Source: Delftia tsuruhatensis
Lineage (GTDB): Bacteria > Pseudomonadota > Gammaproteobacteria > Burkholderiales > Burkholderiaceae_C
Direction: 5' to 3'
Assembly (NCBI RefSeq): GCF_903815225.1
Contig: NZ_LR813084.1
Coordinates: 4,240,001 to 4,304,000 of the forward strand
Length of the DNA: 64,000 bases
In this document: piece after piece, positions 8,711-17,411 of the stretch
Numbering within the stretch: the first letter of the stretch is position 1
Layout of the letters: each line of letters starts with the position of its first letter
The notes under the pieces: model-generated
Databases searched by the model: none
Told to the model about the DNA's origin: nothing
The model's input: only the letters and a program-made list of their open reading frames with translations
Program-made: the position numbers and the translations under genes

Positions 8711-9681
8711 CCGGCGCAGACCTCCCTCAGGGCCTGGGCAAACAGGCGCTGTTCCTCATACTGCCCTCCGGCCTGGCGCTCGAACAAGGTGATGGGTGGC
8801 AAAGTCCAGCCGAAGCGGTGGCGCACGATGCCTACGCCAGCGATGCGCACCAGTTCCTCGGCAATGTCGGCAGGCACGATGGATACGGCCCGCTCATTGG
8901 CGGCCACCAGCTCGCCGATGACCTTGGCCGACAGCGTTTCCACGAACGGCGGCGGCGGCTCCACGCCGGCGCGCAGGAAAAAGTCGGTGATCTGCTCGCG
9001 CATGGGCGTGCGGCGCTGGCCCAGCACCCAGTCCAGGCCGGTGAGCTCGGCCCATTGCAGCGGCCGGCGCCCCAGCCGCATGGCCAGGCCGCGATGGGCG
9101 ATCAAGCGCGGCTCCTGTTCATAGAGCACGCTGTGCCGCATGCCTGTCATGTCGAGCACGGCGGAGGTGCGTCCGATCACGCAATCGAGCTCATGTGCGC
9201 GCAGCTTCTGCAGCAGGCGGTCGCTGGTGTCCTCATGCAGCGTCACGGTGATGCGCCGGCCCCGGGGCCGGGTCCTGCCAATCGCATCGGCCAGCATGCG
9301 GGCGGGCAGGAAGGGGATGACACCCACTTGCAGATGCGCCGCACGCTGCTGGCCCACGGCCTCGATATCCTGCGCCCAGTGGTCCAGATCGGCCAGCATG
9401 CCCCGGGCACGTGCCAGCACCAGTTCCCCCAGATCCGTGGGCTCCATGCCACGTGAGGAACGCAGGAACAGGGGCGCACCGAACAGTGACTCCAGTTCGG
9501 CCAGGGCCTGCGTGACGGCCGGCTGGCTGGTGGCCATGCGCTCGGCCACGCGGGTCAGCGTGCCCTGCTCGCTGATGGAGCGCAACAGCGACAGATGCTT
9601 CATCTTCAGGCGTGTGGCCATGCGGTGCGCCAGCAGGCTGGCACTGGTAGGGGGTGAGGGTTCCGGCATGGCATCACTCAT
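8575..9681 (-). CDS. LysR-family transcriptional regulator
   Basis: The winged HTH is visible in LLRSISEQGTLTRVAERMAT and SQPAVTQALAELES, followed by a periplasmic-binding-protein-like effector domain. From the ATG at 9681 it has 368 residues, longer than usual (about 300): the excess is about 20-30 residues before the HTH and about 45 low-complexity residues at the C-terminus, which are read antisense to mtfA. ATG 9621 would give a more typical N-terminus. It is divergent from a TSUP exporter gene, with a perfect 10-bp inverted repeat between them, so it probably controls that exporter. Confidence 0.88.
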   Translation of the reverse strand: MSDAMPEPSPPTSASLLAHRMATRLKMKHLSLLRSISEQGTLTRVAERMATSQPAVTQALAELESLFGAPLFLRSSRGMEPTDLGELVLARARGMLADLDHWAQDIEAVGQQRAAHLQVGVIPFLPARMLADAIGRTRPRGRRITVTLHEDTSDRLLQKLRAHELDCVIGRTSAVLDMTGMRHSVLYEQEPRLIAHRGLAMRLGRRPLQWAELTGLDWVLGQRRTPMREQITDFFLRAGVEPPPPFVETLSAKVIGELVAANERAVSIVPADIAEELVRIAGVGIVRHRFGWTLPPITLFERQAGGQYEEQRLFAQALREVCAGQAPAGLNSAASSGASVGNSWAKRSRSTKKASQATAKNSAGAVAP

Positions 9682-9742
9682 AAGAAAAACCATATTGAAC
9701 AATAAAAACAAACGAATTTCTTCTTATGCATGCCCTTCAGAA

Positions 9743-9772
9743 TTTCCGCATTCGGCAGCACAAATGCGGAAA
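9743..9772. promoter_or_regulatory. Perfect 10-bp inverted repeat upstream of the TSUP gene
   Basis: TTTCCGCATT (9743-9752) and AATGCGGAAA (9763-9772) flank a 10-base spacer, 15 bases before the ATG of the TSUP gene and about 60 bases from the LysR start. The half-site symmetry and the divergent LysR layout fit a regulator operator. It could also fold as an RNA hairpin next to the ribosome-binding site. Confidence 0.5.
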
Positions 9773-9786
9773 GGCGGAGCAGGAAG

Positions 9787-10542
9787 ATGGATGGTTTGCA
9801 TCTGGTCATTGCGCTGGGCGCGGCAGCGGCAGGCTTCGTGCAGGGCCTGTCAGGCTTTGCCTTCGGCATGGTGGCCATGTCGTTCTGGGCCTGGGTGCTG
9901 CAGCCCCAGGATGCTGCGGCGCTCGCGGTGTTCGGCTCCCTGGTGGGCCAGGTGATCTCGGCCATCACCGTGCGCCGGGGCTTCGAGCTGTCCCGGCTGC
10001 TGCCCTTCATCCTGGGCGGCCTGGCGGGCATTCCGCTGGGCGTGATGCTGCTGCCGCACCTGGACATGGCCTGGTTCAAGGCACTTCTGGGTGGCATGCT
10101 GGTGCTGTGGTGCCCCGTGATGCTGCTGTCCGGCAGGCTGCCCCGGCTGGCGCGCGGCGGAAAGCTGGCCGACGCAACGGTGGGCCTGGGCGGCGGCGTG
10201 ATGGGCGGGCTGGGAGGCTTCACGGGCACCCTGCCCACGCTGTGGTGCACGCTGCGCGGCTATCCCAAGGACGTGCAGCGCTCGGTGATACAGAACTTCA
10301 ACCTGTCCATGCTCGCCGTGACCATGGGCACCTACCTGGCCACGGGCATGGTCACACGCAGCATGCTGCCGCTCTTCGCCATCGTGGCACCCGCCATGGT
10401 GATTCCCTCGCTGCTGGGCTCCAGGCTCTACATCGGCATCAGCGAGGCGCGCTTTCGGCAGATCGTGCTGGGGCTGCTGTGCCTGTCGGGCGCGGCGCTG
10501 CTGGCCTCGTCGGTGCCGGTATTGTTCCGGCGCGGGGCCTGA
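9787..10542 (+). CDS. TSUP-family anion exporter (TauE/SafE type)
   Basis: A 251-residue inner-membrane protein with about eight hydrophobic segments and the family signatures GFVQGLSGFAFGM near the N-terminus and GGVMGGLGGFTGTLP in the second half, the two related half-repeats of TSUP transporters. Members export or import sulfite, sulfoacetate and other organosulfur or organic anions. The start MDGLHL follows AGGAAG. It lies divergent from a LysR gene and convergent with a multiheme cytochrome that looks thiosulfate-active, so a sulfur anion is a reasonable but unproven substrate. Confidence 0.88.
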   Translation: MDGLHLVIALGAAAAGFVQGLSGFAFGMVAMSFWAWVLQPQDAAALAVFGSLVGQVISAITVRRGFELSRLLPFILGGLAGIPLGVMLLPHLDMAWFKALLGGMLVLWCPVMLLSGRLPRLARGGKLADATVGLGGGVMGGLGGFTGTLPTLWCTLRGYPKDVQRSVIQNFNLSMLAVTMGTYLATGMVTRSMLPLFAIVAPAMVIPSLLGSRLYIGISEARFRQIVLGLLCLSGAALLASSVPVLFRRGA

Positions 10543-10544
10543 GC

Positions 10545-10611
10545 GCGCGCCGGACCGAAGCAGCAGCCCCGCGCAGGCATCCGCACGCAGAAGGCACCTG
10601 GTCCGGCGCGC
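10545..10611. terminator. 12-bp inverted repeat between convergent TSUP and cytochrome genes
   Basis: GCGCGCCGGACC (10545-10556) and GGTCCGGCGCGC (10600-10611) are exact inverse complements separated by 43 bases. The element begins three bases after the TSUP stop and lies before the cytochrome stop, so it could close transcripts from both sides. No U-run is present. Confidence 0.4.
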
Positions 10612-10650
10612 AACGAGCCCGTGCCCGGCCCTGCCTCACCCGGGCCTCGC

Positions 10651-12807
10651 TCAATACCGGGCATCTGCCGGCTTCCTGTCCCTGGGCCAGTCCTTGTGCT
10701 TGCTGGCGAAGTCCGGGCGCGGCTGGTGGCTGAAGTACTCGGCCACGTCCACGGCCTCCTGGTCGCTCAGGCCGCCCTGGCCCAGCGGGAAGCTGCCATG
10801 GAACGCGATCGGCATGTTGCGCTTGACGAAGGCCGCCGCCGTATAGGTGCGCGCCATGCCCGCGCCGATGTTGAAGGACGCGTCGCCCCACAGCGGCGGA
10901 TAGACCCACTGGCCCCGGGCGTTCTTGATGCCCTCGCCCTCGCTTCCGTGGCAGACGGCGCACTGGGCCGCATAGACCTTCTTGCCGTTGTCCACATCGG
11001 GGACGATGTCACGGCTGATCTTGCCCACGCCCCGGCCTTCGACCTTGTCCTCGGGCCGGGTCTCGCGGCGCATCCAGTCGAAGTAGGCGACCATGGCCTT
11101 GATCTCCTCGGACTCCAGCGGCAGCGGCTTGCCGTTCATGGAGCGCAGGAAACAGCCATTGATGCGGTCCTCCAGCGTGATGACGCGGCCGGCGCGCGGT
11201 GCATAGCCGGGAAAGAAGGCAGAGACGCCGACATAGGGCGAACCATCGGCCACGGTACCCGCGTTCAAGTGGCAGCTGGCACAGTTGAGCGCATTGCCGA
11301 CATTCCTGGGCAGCAGCTCGCGCGTCTCGATGTTCAGGCGTGCGCCGTAGACCAGCTGGCTGGCGTTCTTCTCATCGAGCATGGCCGCCAGGCGGGGCGT
11401 CTCGAAGGGACGGGTGTTCTCGCCCCTGGCATCCAGTTCCTTGCGCAGGGTCTTCACGTCCCTGGCCTGGATCTGGCGCGCATCGGTGCGGCCCCAGCTC
11501 TTGCGCGCGAAGTTGAGGATGTCGGCGATCTCCGCATCCCCGAGCTGTGCGAAGGCCGGCATGGTCAGCGGCCGCGCATGGCTTTGCGTGACGGGCGCCT
11601 TCCAGCCCACCAGCATCAGGTGAATGAGGGTGGAGGGGTCCTGGGACTGCAGCGAAAAATTGCCAGCCAGCGGGGGAAACACATCCTTGACGCCGCCGCC
11701 GTCGGCGCGATGGCAGTCGGCGCAGAACTGCAGATAGCCCAGGCCGCCACGGCTGGCGTAGAGATCGGCAGGCACATCGGAGGATGCTGCCACCGGCGCG
11801 CGCGAAGTGTGTGGTGCGATGGCCGGAGCAGGCCCTTGTGCGACCTGCATGGGCAGGTCGTTCTTGCCTGCGGGCAACGACTTGAGATAGGTGCCGATGG
11901 CCAGCAGGTCCTCGTCGCTCATGTACTGGGTGCTGTGCTGGACGACATCGACCATGTTGCCCGAGACCGTGCCATGGCTGTTGCGGCCGGTCTTGAGCAG
12001 CTGCGCGGTCTCTTCGGGAGTCCACAGGTTGCGCAGGCTCAGGGCGCGCCAGTGCTCCACGGTTTCGCCGGCCAGGAAATACGCGCCCTTGCGGCCCTCG
12101 CCGGACATGGCCTTTTCCTGGAAGCCCACGCCGCGCGGCGTATGGCAGGCGCCGCAGTGCCCCAGGCCCTGTACCAGATAGGCACCGCGGTTCCACTGGG
12201 CGCTTTGCTGGGCGCTGGCCTGGAAGGGCGTGTCATCCAGGAACACCCAGTTCCACAGCGCCAGGCCCCAGCGCTGGTTGAACGGAAAGCCCAGGCCGGA
12301 CGCCTTGTTGGCGGCCTTCACGGGCGCCACGCCCTGCATGAGATAGGCGTACAAGGCCTGCATGTCCTCGGCCGTCATCTTGGCGTAGGAGGGATAGGGC
12401 ATGGCCGGGTACAGGTTGCGGCCATCGGCCGCCACGCCCTTGCGCATGGCCCGGTCGAACTGCTCGAAGCTGTATTTGCCCATGCCGGTATCGGCATCTG
12501 GCGAGATATTGGTGGAATAGATCTTGCCGAAAGGTGTTTCGAGCGCCAGCCCACCGCCCATGGGCTGTGATTTGTTTCCTGTATGACAGGCAACGCAATC
12601 ACCCAGGCGTGCGATATATCGGCCGCGATCGACCAGGGTTCTTTGCTCCGCCGTCAGGTCCGCCGCGTAATCGGCGGGCAGGTCATCAATGATTTGCGGT
12701 ATTTGCGCATGGTCCACTCCGGGCGCCGGCGCCGAAATGGCCAGTTGCCAGGCGGCGGCCGACAGCGCGGCCACGCACAGCAAGCCTTGCTTGAGCGAGA
12801 GTTTCAT
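10651..12807 (-). CDS. Five-heme cytochrome c: triheme dehydrogenase-type subunit fused to a TsdA-like domain
   Basis: An exported 718-residue protein (signal peptide to about residue 25) with five CXXCH heme sites: C71, C218 and C362 in the first 460 residues, and C509 and C616 in the rest. The first part matches the triheme cytochrome subunit of alcohol, gluconate and aldehyde dehydrogenases. The second part resembles thiosulfate dehydrogenase TsdA: C552 lies in INGCFLRSMNG, 39 residues after the fourth heme His and 68 before the fifth, and M665 follows the fifth heme His by 45. These fit the His/Cys and His/Met ligation known for TsdA. Function as a thiosulfate or tetrathionate enzyme is inferred. 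It is monocistronic and convergent with a TSUP exporter; the start is preceded by a weak GAAGACG. Confidence 0.85.
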   Translation of the reverse strand: MKLSLKQGLLCVAALSAAAWQLAISAPAPGVDHAQIPQIIDDLPADYAADLTAEQRTLVDRGRYIARLGDCVACHTGNKSQPMGGGLALETPFGKIYSTNISPDADTGMGKYSFEQFDRAMRKGVAADGRNLYPAMPYPSYAKMTAEDMQALYAYLMQGVAPVKAANKASGLGFPFNQRWGLALWNWVFLDDTPFQASAQQSAQWNRGAYLVQGLGHCGACHTPRGVGFQEKAMSGEGRKGAYFLAGETVEHWRALSLRNLWTPEETAQLLKTGRNSHGTVSGNMVDVVQHSTQYMSDEDLLAIGTYLKSLPAGKNDLPMQVAQGPAPAIAPHTSRAPVAASSDVPADLYASRGGLGYLQFCADCHRADGGGVKDVFPPLAGNFSLQSQDPSTLIHLMLVGWKAPVTQSHARPLTMPAFAQLGDAEIADILNFARKSWGRTDARQIQARDVKTLRKELDARGENTRPFETPRLAAMLDEKNASQLVYGARLNIETRELLPRNVGNALNCASCHLNAGTVADGSPYVGVSAFFPGYAPRAGRVITLEDRINGCFLRSMNGKPLPLESEEIKAMVAYFDWMRRETRPEDKVEGRGVGKISRDIVPDVDNGKKVYAAQCAVCHGSEGEGIKNARGQWVYPPLWGDASFNIGAGMARTYTAAAFVKRNMPIAFHGSFPLGQGGLSDQEAVDVAEYFSHQPRPDFASKHKDWPRDRKPADARY

Positions 12808-13060
12808 CGTCTTCGATCCACTGAAATGAATTATTATTTAAAGAGGCAAAACGGATATTGACGAGATATTCAACCCAACGCCTGCAGCCATTGCAGCAAA
12901 TGATCATCTCTTTGTACAAGATCTTCTTATATATACAAATTCTAGTGGTATCCGCTTATTTTTTCATGCAAACCGATGAAAACGATAAGCTAATAGCGCA
13001 TTTAACGCGGGCTTAATCAATGCAAGGAAAAAGCGCGCGCAGCCGCCTCGGGCGCGCACG
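12808..13060. other. AT-rich gap upstream of the cytochrome gene
   Basis: About 250 bases without a supportable gene, markedly richer in A and T than the rest of the window, especially 12,830-13,020. It contains the 8-bp palindrome TTGTACAA at 12912-12919 and T/A tracts. It must hold the promoter of the minus-strand cytochrome gene; I cannot pick a convincing -35/-10 pair. A short minus-strand reading at 12686-12919 overlaps the cytochrome N-terminus in another frame and looks spurious. Confidence 0.5.
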
Positions 13061-13085
13061 AAAAAGCGGCCCGCAAGGGGCCGCT
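13061..13085 (-). terminator. Rho-independent terminator of the PDH-E1-type gene
   Basis: On the minus strand AGCGGCCC pairs with GGGCCGCT (8 bp, 5-base loop) and is followed at once by TTTTT (13061-13065). It lies about 45 bases after the stop of the gene at 13129-15759. Stem, loop and U-tract are all standard. Confidence 0.85.
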
Positions 13086-13128
13086 GATTTCACTGCCGGT
13101 GTATCGGGTGGCTGCTCGCCCGCCGGGC

Positions 13129-15759
13129 TCAGGCCGCCTGGCTGCAGCGGTGCGCCGCCTGTGCCACGCTGTGCGCGTCCACGCCAAAGTGGCCGCGCAA
13201 CGCGGCACGCGTGTCACTTCGGCCAAAGCCGTCCGTGCCCAGGGTGAGGAATCGCCTGCCTGCGGGCAGGAAGGCGCGCACGGTCTCGGGCACGGCGCGC
13301 ACATAGTCGGTGGCGGCAATCACCGGGCCCTGCGTGCCGTGCAGCAACTGCGCGATCCAGGGCTGGCCAGGTGCCTCGCCCGCCAGCATGCGCTGCTCGC
13401 AAGCCACGCCATCGCGCGCCAGCTCGCTCCAGCTGGTCACGCTGACCACGGTGGCGGCCATGCCCTCGCTGGCCAATTGCTCGGCGGCCTTGAGCACTTC
13501 GGTGAGGATGGCGCCCGATCCCAGCAAGGTGACATGCTGCGTGGCACGGCCCGCATCGCCAAAGCGGCCGAATACGTAGCCGCCGCGCAGCACGCCTTCG
13601 GCCGCACCCGGAGGCAGGTCAGGTTGGGCGTAGTTCTCGTTCATCAGGGTGATGTAGTAGAAAACGTCGCGCTGCTCGACCAGCATCTCGCGCATGCCGG
13701 CGTCGAGGATGACGGCCAGCTCGCCCGCATGGGCCGGGTCGTAGGCCTTGCAGTTGGGGATGGTGGCGGCCACGAGGTGGCTGGACCCGTCCTGGTGCTG
13801 CAGGCCCTCGCCGCCCAGCGTGGTGCGCCCCGAGGTGGCGCCCAGCAGAAAGCCCCGCGCGCGCTGATCGGCGGCCGCCCAGATCGCATCCCCCACGCGC
13901 TGGAAACCGAACATGGAGTAGTAGATGTAGAACGGAAGCATGGCCAGGCCGTGCACGCTGTAGCTGGTGGCCGCGGCCGTCCAGCTGGCGATCGCGCCGG
14001 CCTCGCTGATGCCCTCCTCCAGGATCTGGCCGTCCAGCGCCTCGCGGTAGGACAGCACGGAGCCGATGTCCTCGGGCGCATAGCGCTGGCCCAGGCTGCT
14101 GTAGATGCCCACCTGCTTGAACAGGTTGGCCATGCCGAAGGTGCGCGCCTCGTCCGCCACGATGGGCACGATGCGCGGGCCCAGCTGCGCATCCTTGAGC
14201 AGGGAGCCCAGCATGCGCACGAAGGCCATGGTGGTGCTCATCTCCTTGCCGGCAGGCGCCAGCGCAAACTGCGCGTACTGATCCAGGGCGGGCACGGGCA
14301 CGCGGTCGCACACGGTTTCGCGGCGCGGCAGCGCGCCGCCCAGGGCCGCGCGGCGCGTGCGCAGATACTGCATCTCGGCGCTGTCCTCGGCGGGCCGGTG
14401 AAAGGCCAGGCCTTTGGCCTGTTCGTCGCTCAGCGGCAGGTTGAAGCGATTGCGAAACTCGATCAGGTCGGTCTCGTCCAGCTTCTTCTGGCTGTGCGTG
14501 GTCATCTTGCCCTGCCCGGCCGAGCCCATGCCGTAGCCCTTCTTGGTGTGGGCCAGGATCACCGTGGGCTGGCCGCGATGGGCGGCGGCCGCCGCATAGG
14601 CGGCGTGGATCTTCACAAGGTCATGGCCGCCGCGCTTCAGGCGGTCGATCTGCTCGTCGGTCAGGCCCTGGGCCAGGGCCGCGAGTTCGGGGTTCTGGCC
14701 GAAGAAATGCTCGCGGTTGTAGCGCCCGTCCTTGGCCGCGAAGGTCTGCATCTGACCATCCACCGTGCCACCCAGCGTGCGAGCCAGGGTGCCGGTGAGG
14801 TCGCGTGCGAACAGGCCGTCCCAGTCGCTGCCCCACAGCAGCTTGACCACGTTCCAGCCCGCGCCGGCGAACAGTCGCTCCAGCTCGTCGACGATGCGGC
14901 CGTTGCCACGCACCGGGCCGTCCAGCCGCTGGAGGTTGCAGTTGACCACCCAGACAAGGTTGTCCAGGCCCTCGCGCGCAGCCAGCGTGAGGGCGCTCAT
15001 GCTTTCGGGCTCGTCCATCTCGCCGTCGCCGAACACACCCCAGACCTTGCGCTCCTGGCAGTCCAGCAGGTCGCGGTGCGTGAGATAGCGCATGAAGCGC
15101 GCGTGATAGATGCTGCTGATGGGACCTATGCCCATGGAGCCCGTCGGGAACTGCCAGAAGTCGGGCATCAGCCAGGGGTGCGGATAGCTGGACAGCCCCT
15201 GGGCGCCGGTGGCGGGTGCGCTGATCTCCTGGCGGTAATGCTGCAGGTCCTGCTCGCTCAGGCGCCCCTCGAGGAAGGCCCGGGCATAGACGCCGGGTGC
15301 GCTGTGGGGCTGGAAGAACACCAGGTCGCCCCGGTGCTGGCCCGGCGCCAGGCCCTCGCGTGCATGGAAGAAATGGTTGAAGCCGGTCTCGAACAGGTCA
15401 GCCGCGCTCGCATAGCTGGCGATATGGCCGCCCAGCTCGCCATAGGCCTGGTTGGCGCGCACCACCATGGCCAGGGCATTCCAGCGCATGATGGACGCCA
15501 GCCGCTCCTCCAGCGCGAGATCGCCGGGAAACAGCGGCTGCGCCTCGGCCGCGACACTGTTCAGATAGGGCGTATTGAGGTCGGGCTGCCAGCCCAGCCG
15601 CTGCTCGCGCGCCATGCGTGCAAGCTCCTGCAGCACGAAGCGCGCGCGCTGCGGCCCCTCGGTGGCGACCAGGGCCAGGAAAGCGTCGCGCCATTCGGCG
15701 GTTTCCAGGGGATCGGTATCGATATCGGCCAGCGCGGCCAGCGGCGTGGGTGCGTTCAT
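13129..15759 (-). CDS. aceE: Homodimeric pyruvate dehydrogenase E1-type 2-oxoacid dehydrogenase (possibly MdeB-like)
   Basis: An 876-residue thiamine diphosphate enzyme of the AceE family. The TPP motif begins GDGEMDE at about residue 244 and continues to NCNLQRLDGPV; the central ETSTTMAFVR-like segment appears as EMSTTMAF. It would decarboxylate pyruvate or 2-oxobutanoate and pass the acyl group to a lipoyl E2. No aceF or lpd is adjacent. The divergent neighbour is an Lrp/AsnC regulator, the layout of mdeR-mdeAB in pseudomonads, where MdeB is an AceE-like 2-oxobutanoate dehydrogenase from methionine breakdown. That role is inference; a second aceE with aceF elsewhere would support it. ATG 15759 is preferred over GTG 15768. 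Confidence 0.88.
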   Translation of the reverse strand: MNAPTPLAALADIDTDPLETAEWRDAFLALVATEGPQRARFVLQELARMAREQRLGWQPDLNTPYLNSVAAEAQPLFPGDLALEERLASIMRWNALAMVVRANQAYGELGGHIASYASAADLFETGFNHFFHAREGLAPGQHRGDLVFFQPHSAPGVYARAFLEGRLSEQDLQHYRQEISAPATGAQGLSSYPHPWLMPDFWQFPTGSMGIGPISSIYHARFMRYLTHRDLLDCQERKVWGVFGDGEMDEPESMSALTLAAREGLDNLVWVVNCNLQRLDGPVRGNGRIVDELERLFAGAGWNVVKLLWGSDWDGLFARDLTGTLARTLGGTVDGQMQTFAAKDGRYNREHFFGQNPELAALAQGLTDEQIDRLKRGGHDLVKIHAAYAAAAAHRGQPTVILAHTKKGYGMGSAGQGKMTTHSQKKLDETDLIEFRNRFNLPLSDEQAKGLAFHRPAEDSAEMQYLRTRRAALGGALPRRETVCDRVPVPALDQYAQFALAPAGKEMSTTMAFVRMLGSLLKDAQLGPRIVPIVADEARTFGMANLFKQVGIYSSLGQRYAPEDIGSVLSYREALDGQILEEGISEAGAIASWTAAATSYSVHGLAMLPFYIYYSMFGFQRVGDAIWAAADQRARGFLLGATSGRTTLGGEGLQHQDGSSHLVAATIPNCKAYDPAHAGELAVILDAGMREMLVEQRDVFYYITLMNENYAQPDLPPGAAEGVLRGGYVFGRFGDAGRATQHVTLLGSGAILTEVLKAAEQLASEGMAATVVSVTSWSELARDGVACEQRMLAGEAPGQPWIAQLLHGTQGPVIAATDYVRAVPETVRAFLPAGRRFLTLGTDGFGRSDTRAALRGHFGVDAHSVAQAAHRCSQAA

Positions 15760-15831
15760 GGCTGCCACTTTAGGGCTTGCGCCGCGGCATGAGCAGCCGT
15801 TCCTGGATCAGGAAAACGCCATATCCCGGCA

Positions 15832-15869
15832 TTTCATGCCTCATTTTTCATAAACTTCAGCATATGAAA
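15832..15869. promoter_or_regulatory. Candidate Lrp-type operator in the divergent gap
   Basis: TTTCAT occurs at 15832-15837 and 15846-15851, and its inverse ATGAAA at 15864-15869 over the regulator's start codon, in an AT-rich stretch between the E1 gene and the Lrp/AsnC gene. Repeated, inverted AT-rich half-sites are usual for Lrp-family autoregulation. Weak evidence by itself. Confidence 0.3.
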
Positions 15870-16334
15870 CTGGACACAATCGATTTGCGCATACTGGCCG
15901 AGCTGCAGGCCGACGGCTCGCTTTCCAATGTGGAGCTGGCGCGGCGCGTGCACCTGTCGCCCTCGCCATGCCTGGCGCGCGTCAAGGCGCTGGAGAAGGC
16001 GGGCGTGGTCGCGCGCTATGTGGCCCTGGCCAATGCAGCGGCCCTGGGCCTGGGACTCAATGTGTTCATCAACATCAGTCTCAAGTCGCAGGCCAAGGAA
16101 TCGCTGGCCGACTTCGAGCGCCGCATCGCCGAGCATGACGAAGTCATGGAGTGCTACCTGATGAGCGGCGACGCGGACTACCTGATCCGCGTGGCCCTGG
16201 CCGACATCGGCGCGCTGGAGCGCTTCATCGTCGAGCAACTGACCCCCATCCCGGGCATAGAGAAGATCCGGTCCAGCTTCACGCTCAAGCAGGTGCGCTA
16301 CAAGACCGCCCTGCCCCTGCCCAGCGCGGCCTGA
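15864..16334 (+). CDS. Lrp/AsnC-family transcriptional regulator
   Basis: A 156-residue regulator with the N-terminal HTH (LDTIDLRILAELQADGSLS, then VELARRVHLSPSPCLARVKALE) and a C-terminal RAM effector domain (about residues 65-145, including VMECYLMSGDADYLIRV). Such proteins bind amino acids and often control the divergent gene. Here that is the 2-oxoacid dehydrogenase E1, as for MdeR in methionine catabolism. The start at ATG 15864 gives the standard N-terminus; the region just upstream is AT-rich. Confidence 0.93.
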   Translation: MKLDTIDLRILAELQADGSLSNVELARRVHLSPSPCLARVKALEKAGVVARYVALANAAALGLGLNVFINISLKSQAKESLADFERRIAEHDEVMECYLMSGDADYLIRVALADIGALERFIVEQLTPIPGIEKIRSSFTLKQVRYKTALPLPSAA

Positions 16335-16344
16335 AGTCCGCGCC

Positions 16345-17241
16345 TCAGCGTGCGGACTTGTCCATTTCGCCAGTGGCGATGCGGCGGCGGAACTCGCCGA
16401 GCACGGCCTTGAGGCGGCGCTCGTTGTCCAGGCCCACGCGCACCAGCATCTTCTGTCCACTGGACAGGGACTGCAGCCCGGGATCAGCGTACTCGTAGCG
16501 CACCCAGGGCTGGACCGAAGGCACCTCGCCCTCCACCCTGGTCAGCCGAACCTGGAGCGGGTCGGCCGGCTCGGGCGCGGCACGCAGGTGGTCGATCACA
16601 TCGATCAGGCGATCGTTGAAGTACCTGCGCGGATAGCCCAGATCCTCATAGGCGGCCTGGAACAACGGATACAGCCGGACATACAGGCTGGCCGCCGCAT
16701 CCAGGGGAACGGCCTCGGCAAAGGCCACGAAGGCCTGGTAGCGCGCGGCATTGGCGGGCGCGATGGTCTGGGCATCCTCGGCGCCTTCCACCTGGAAGCG
16801 CTGGGGCGACGGGTGCACGGGCCACAGGCGCGCCGGTGCCTGGGAGCGTGTCAGGTTGTCCACCGTGGCGACGGCGCGGCGCACGAAGCCATCGGTCTGC
16901 AGGAAACGGCCCACCTTGTCGCGACCCAGCAGGCCATCGAGCGCCTGGGCCACATGGGCATCGGAGTCCTGCAGCGCGGGCAGTGCCGGTGACGGCGGCT
17001 CCAGCGCATCGATGGGGTGCTGGGGTTCTGAGACTTCAGGCGCGGGCGCCGGCTCGGCCGGTGGCGTGGGAGCTTGCGCCACGACAGGCGCAGCCTCGGG
17101 CACCGGCGCGGGACGCCACCAGTACCACCAGGCCGCGCCCGCTGCCGCGGCAGCCACCAGCACGGCCGCTGCGATACCGGAATGGGAGGTGCCGGAGGAT
17201 GTGGCGCGCGGGCGGAAATCTTGGGGATCGCGTTCAGGCAT
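16345..17241 (-). CDS. DUF3014 membrane-anchored protein
   Basis: A 298-residue protein of the DUF3014 family: a short cytoplasmic N-terminus, one transmembrane helix at about residues 23-42 (ending AAWWYWWRPAP), a Pro/Ala-rich linker to about residue 85, and a conserved periplasmic domain containing SDAHVAQALDGLLG and RYQAFVAFAEAVP. The function of the family is not established. It is convergent with the Lrp gene (10-base gap) and no operon partner is evident. Confidence 0.85.
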   Translation of the reverse strand: MPERDPQDFRPRATSSGTSHSGIAAAVLVAAAAAGAAWWYWWRPAPVPEAAPVVAQAPTPPAEPAPAPEVSEPQHPIDALEPPSPALPALQDSDAHVAQALDGLLGRDKVGRFLQTDGFVRRAVATVDNLTRSQAPARLWPVHPSPQRFQVEGAEDAQTIAPANAARYQAFVAFAEAVPLDAAASLYVRLYPLFQAAYEDLGYPRRYFNDRLIDVIDHLRAAPEPADPLQVRLTRVEGEVPSVQPWVRYEYADPGLQSLSSGQKMLVRVGLDNERRLKAVLGEFRRRIATGEMDKSAR

Positions 17242-17411
17242 GGCGGGAGTCCTTTGGCTTGACGGGCAGACACAAGGGCAGCGCGGCTGCCGCTGAGTTG
17301 TGCGACAGCAAAGCTCAGCGGGGGTTCCCTCGCTTTGCTGACGCCACGCCCTGCCTGTTTACAAGCCCGTCCCGCTGCCGCACCGGGCCTCGCCTCGCAC
17401 CGGGCAACATG

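Noticed and set aside
12686-12919. 77-codon minus-strand gene upstream of the cytochrome gene
   Set aside because: It overlaps the cytochrome signal-peptide region in another frame and has no ribosome-binding site or family resemblance.
13099-15792. 897-residue open frame on the plus strand opposite the E1 gene
   Set aside because: Antisense shadow of a long conserved enzyme gene; the translation is Ala/Gly/His-rich without motifs.
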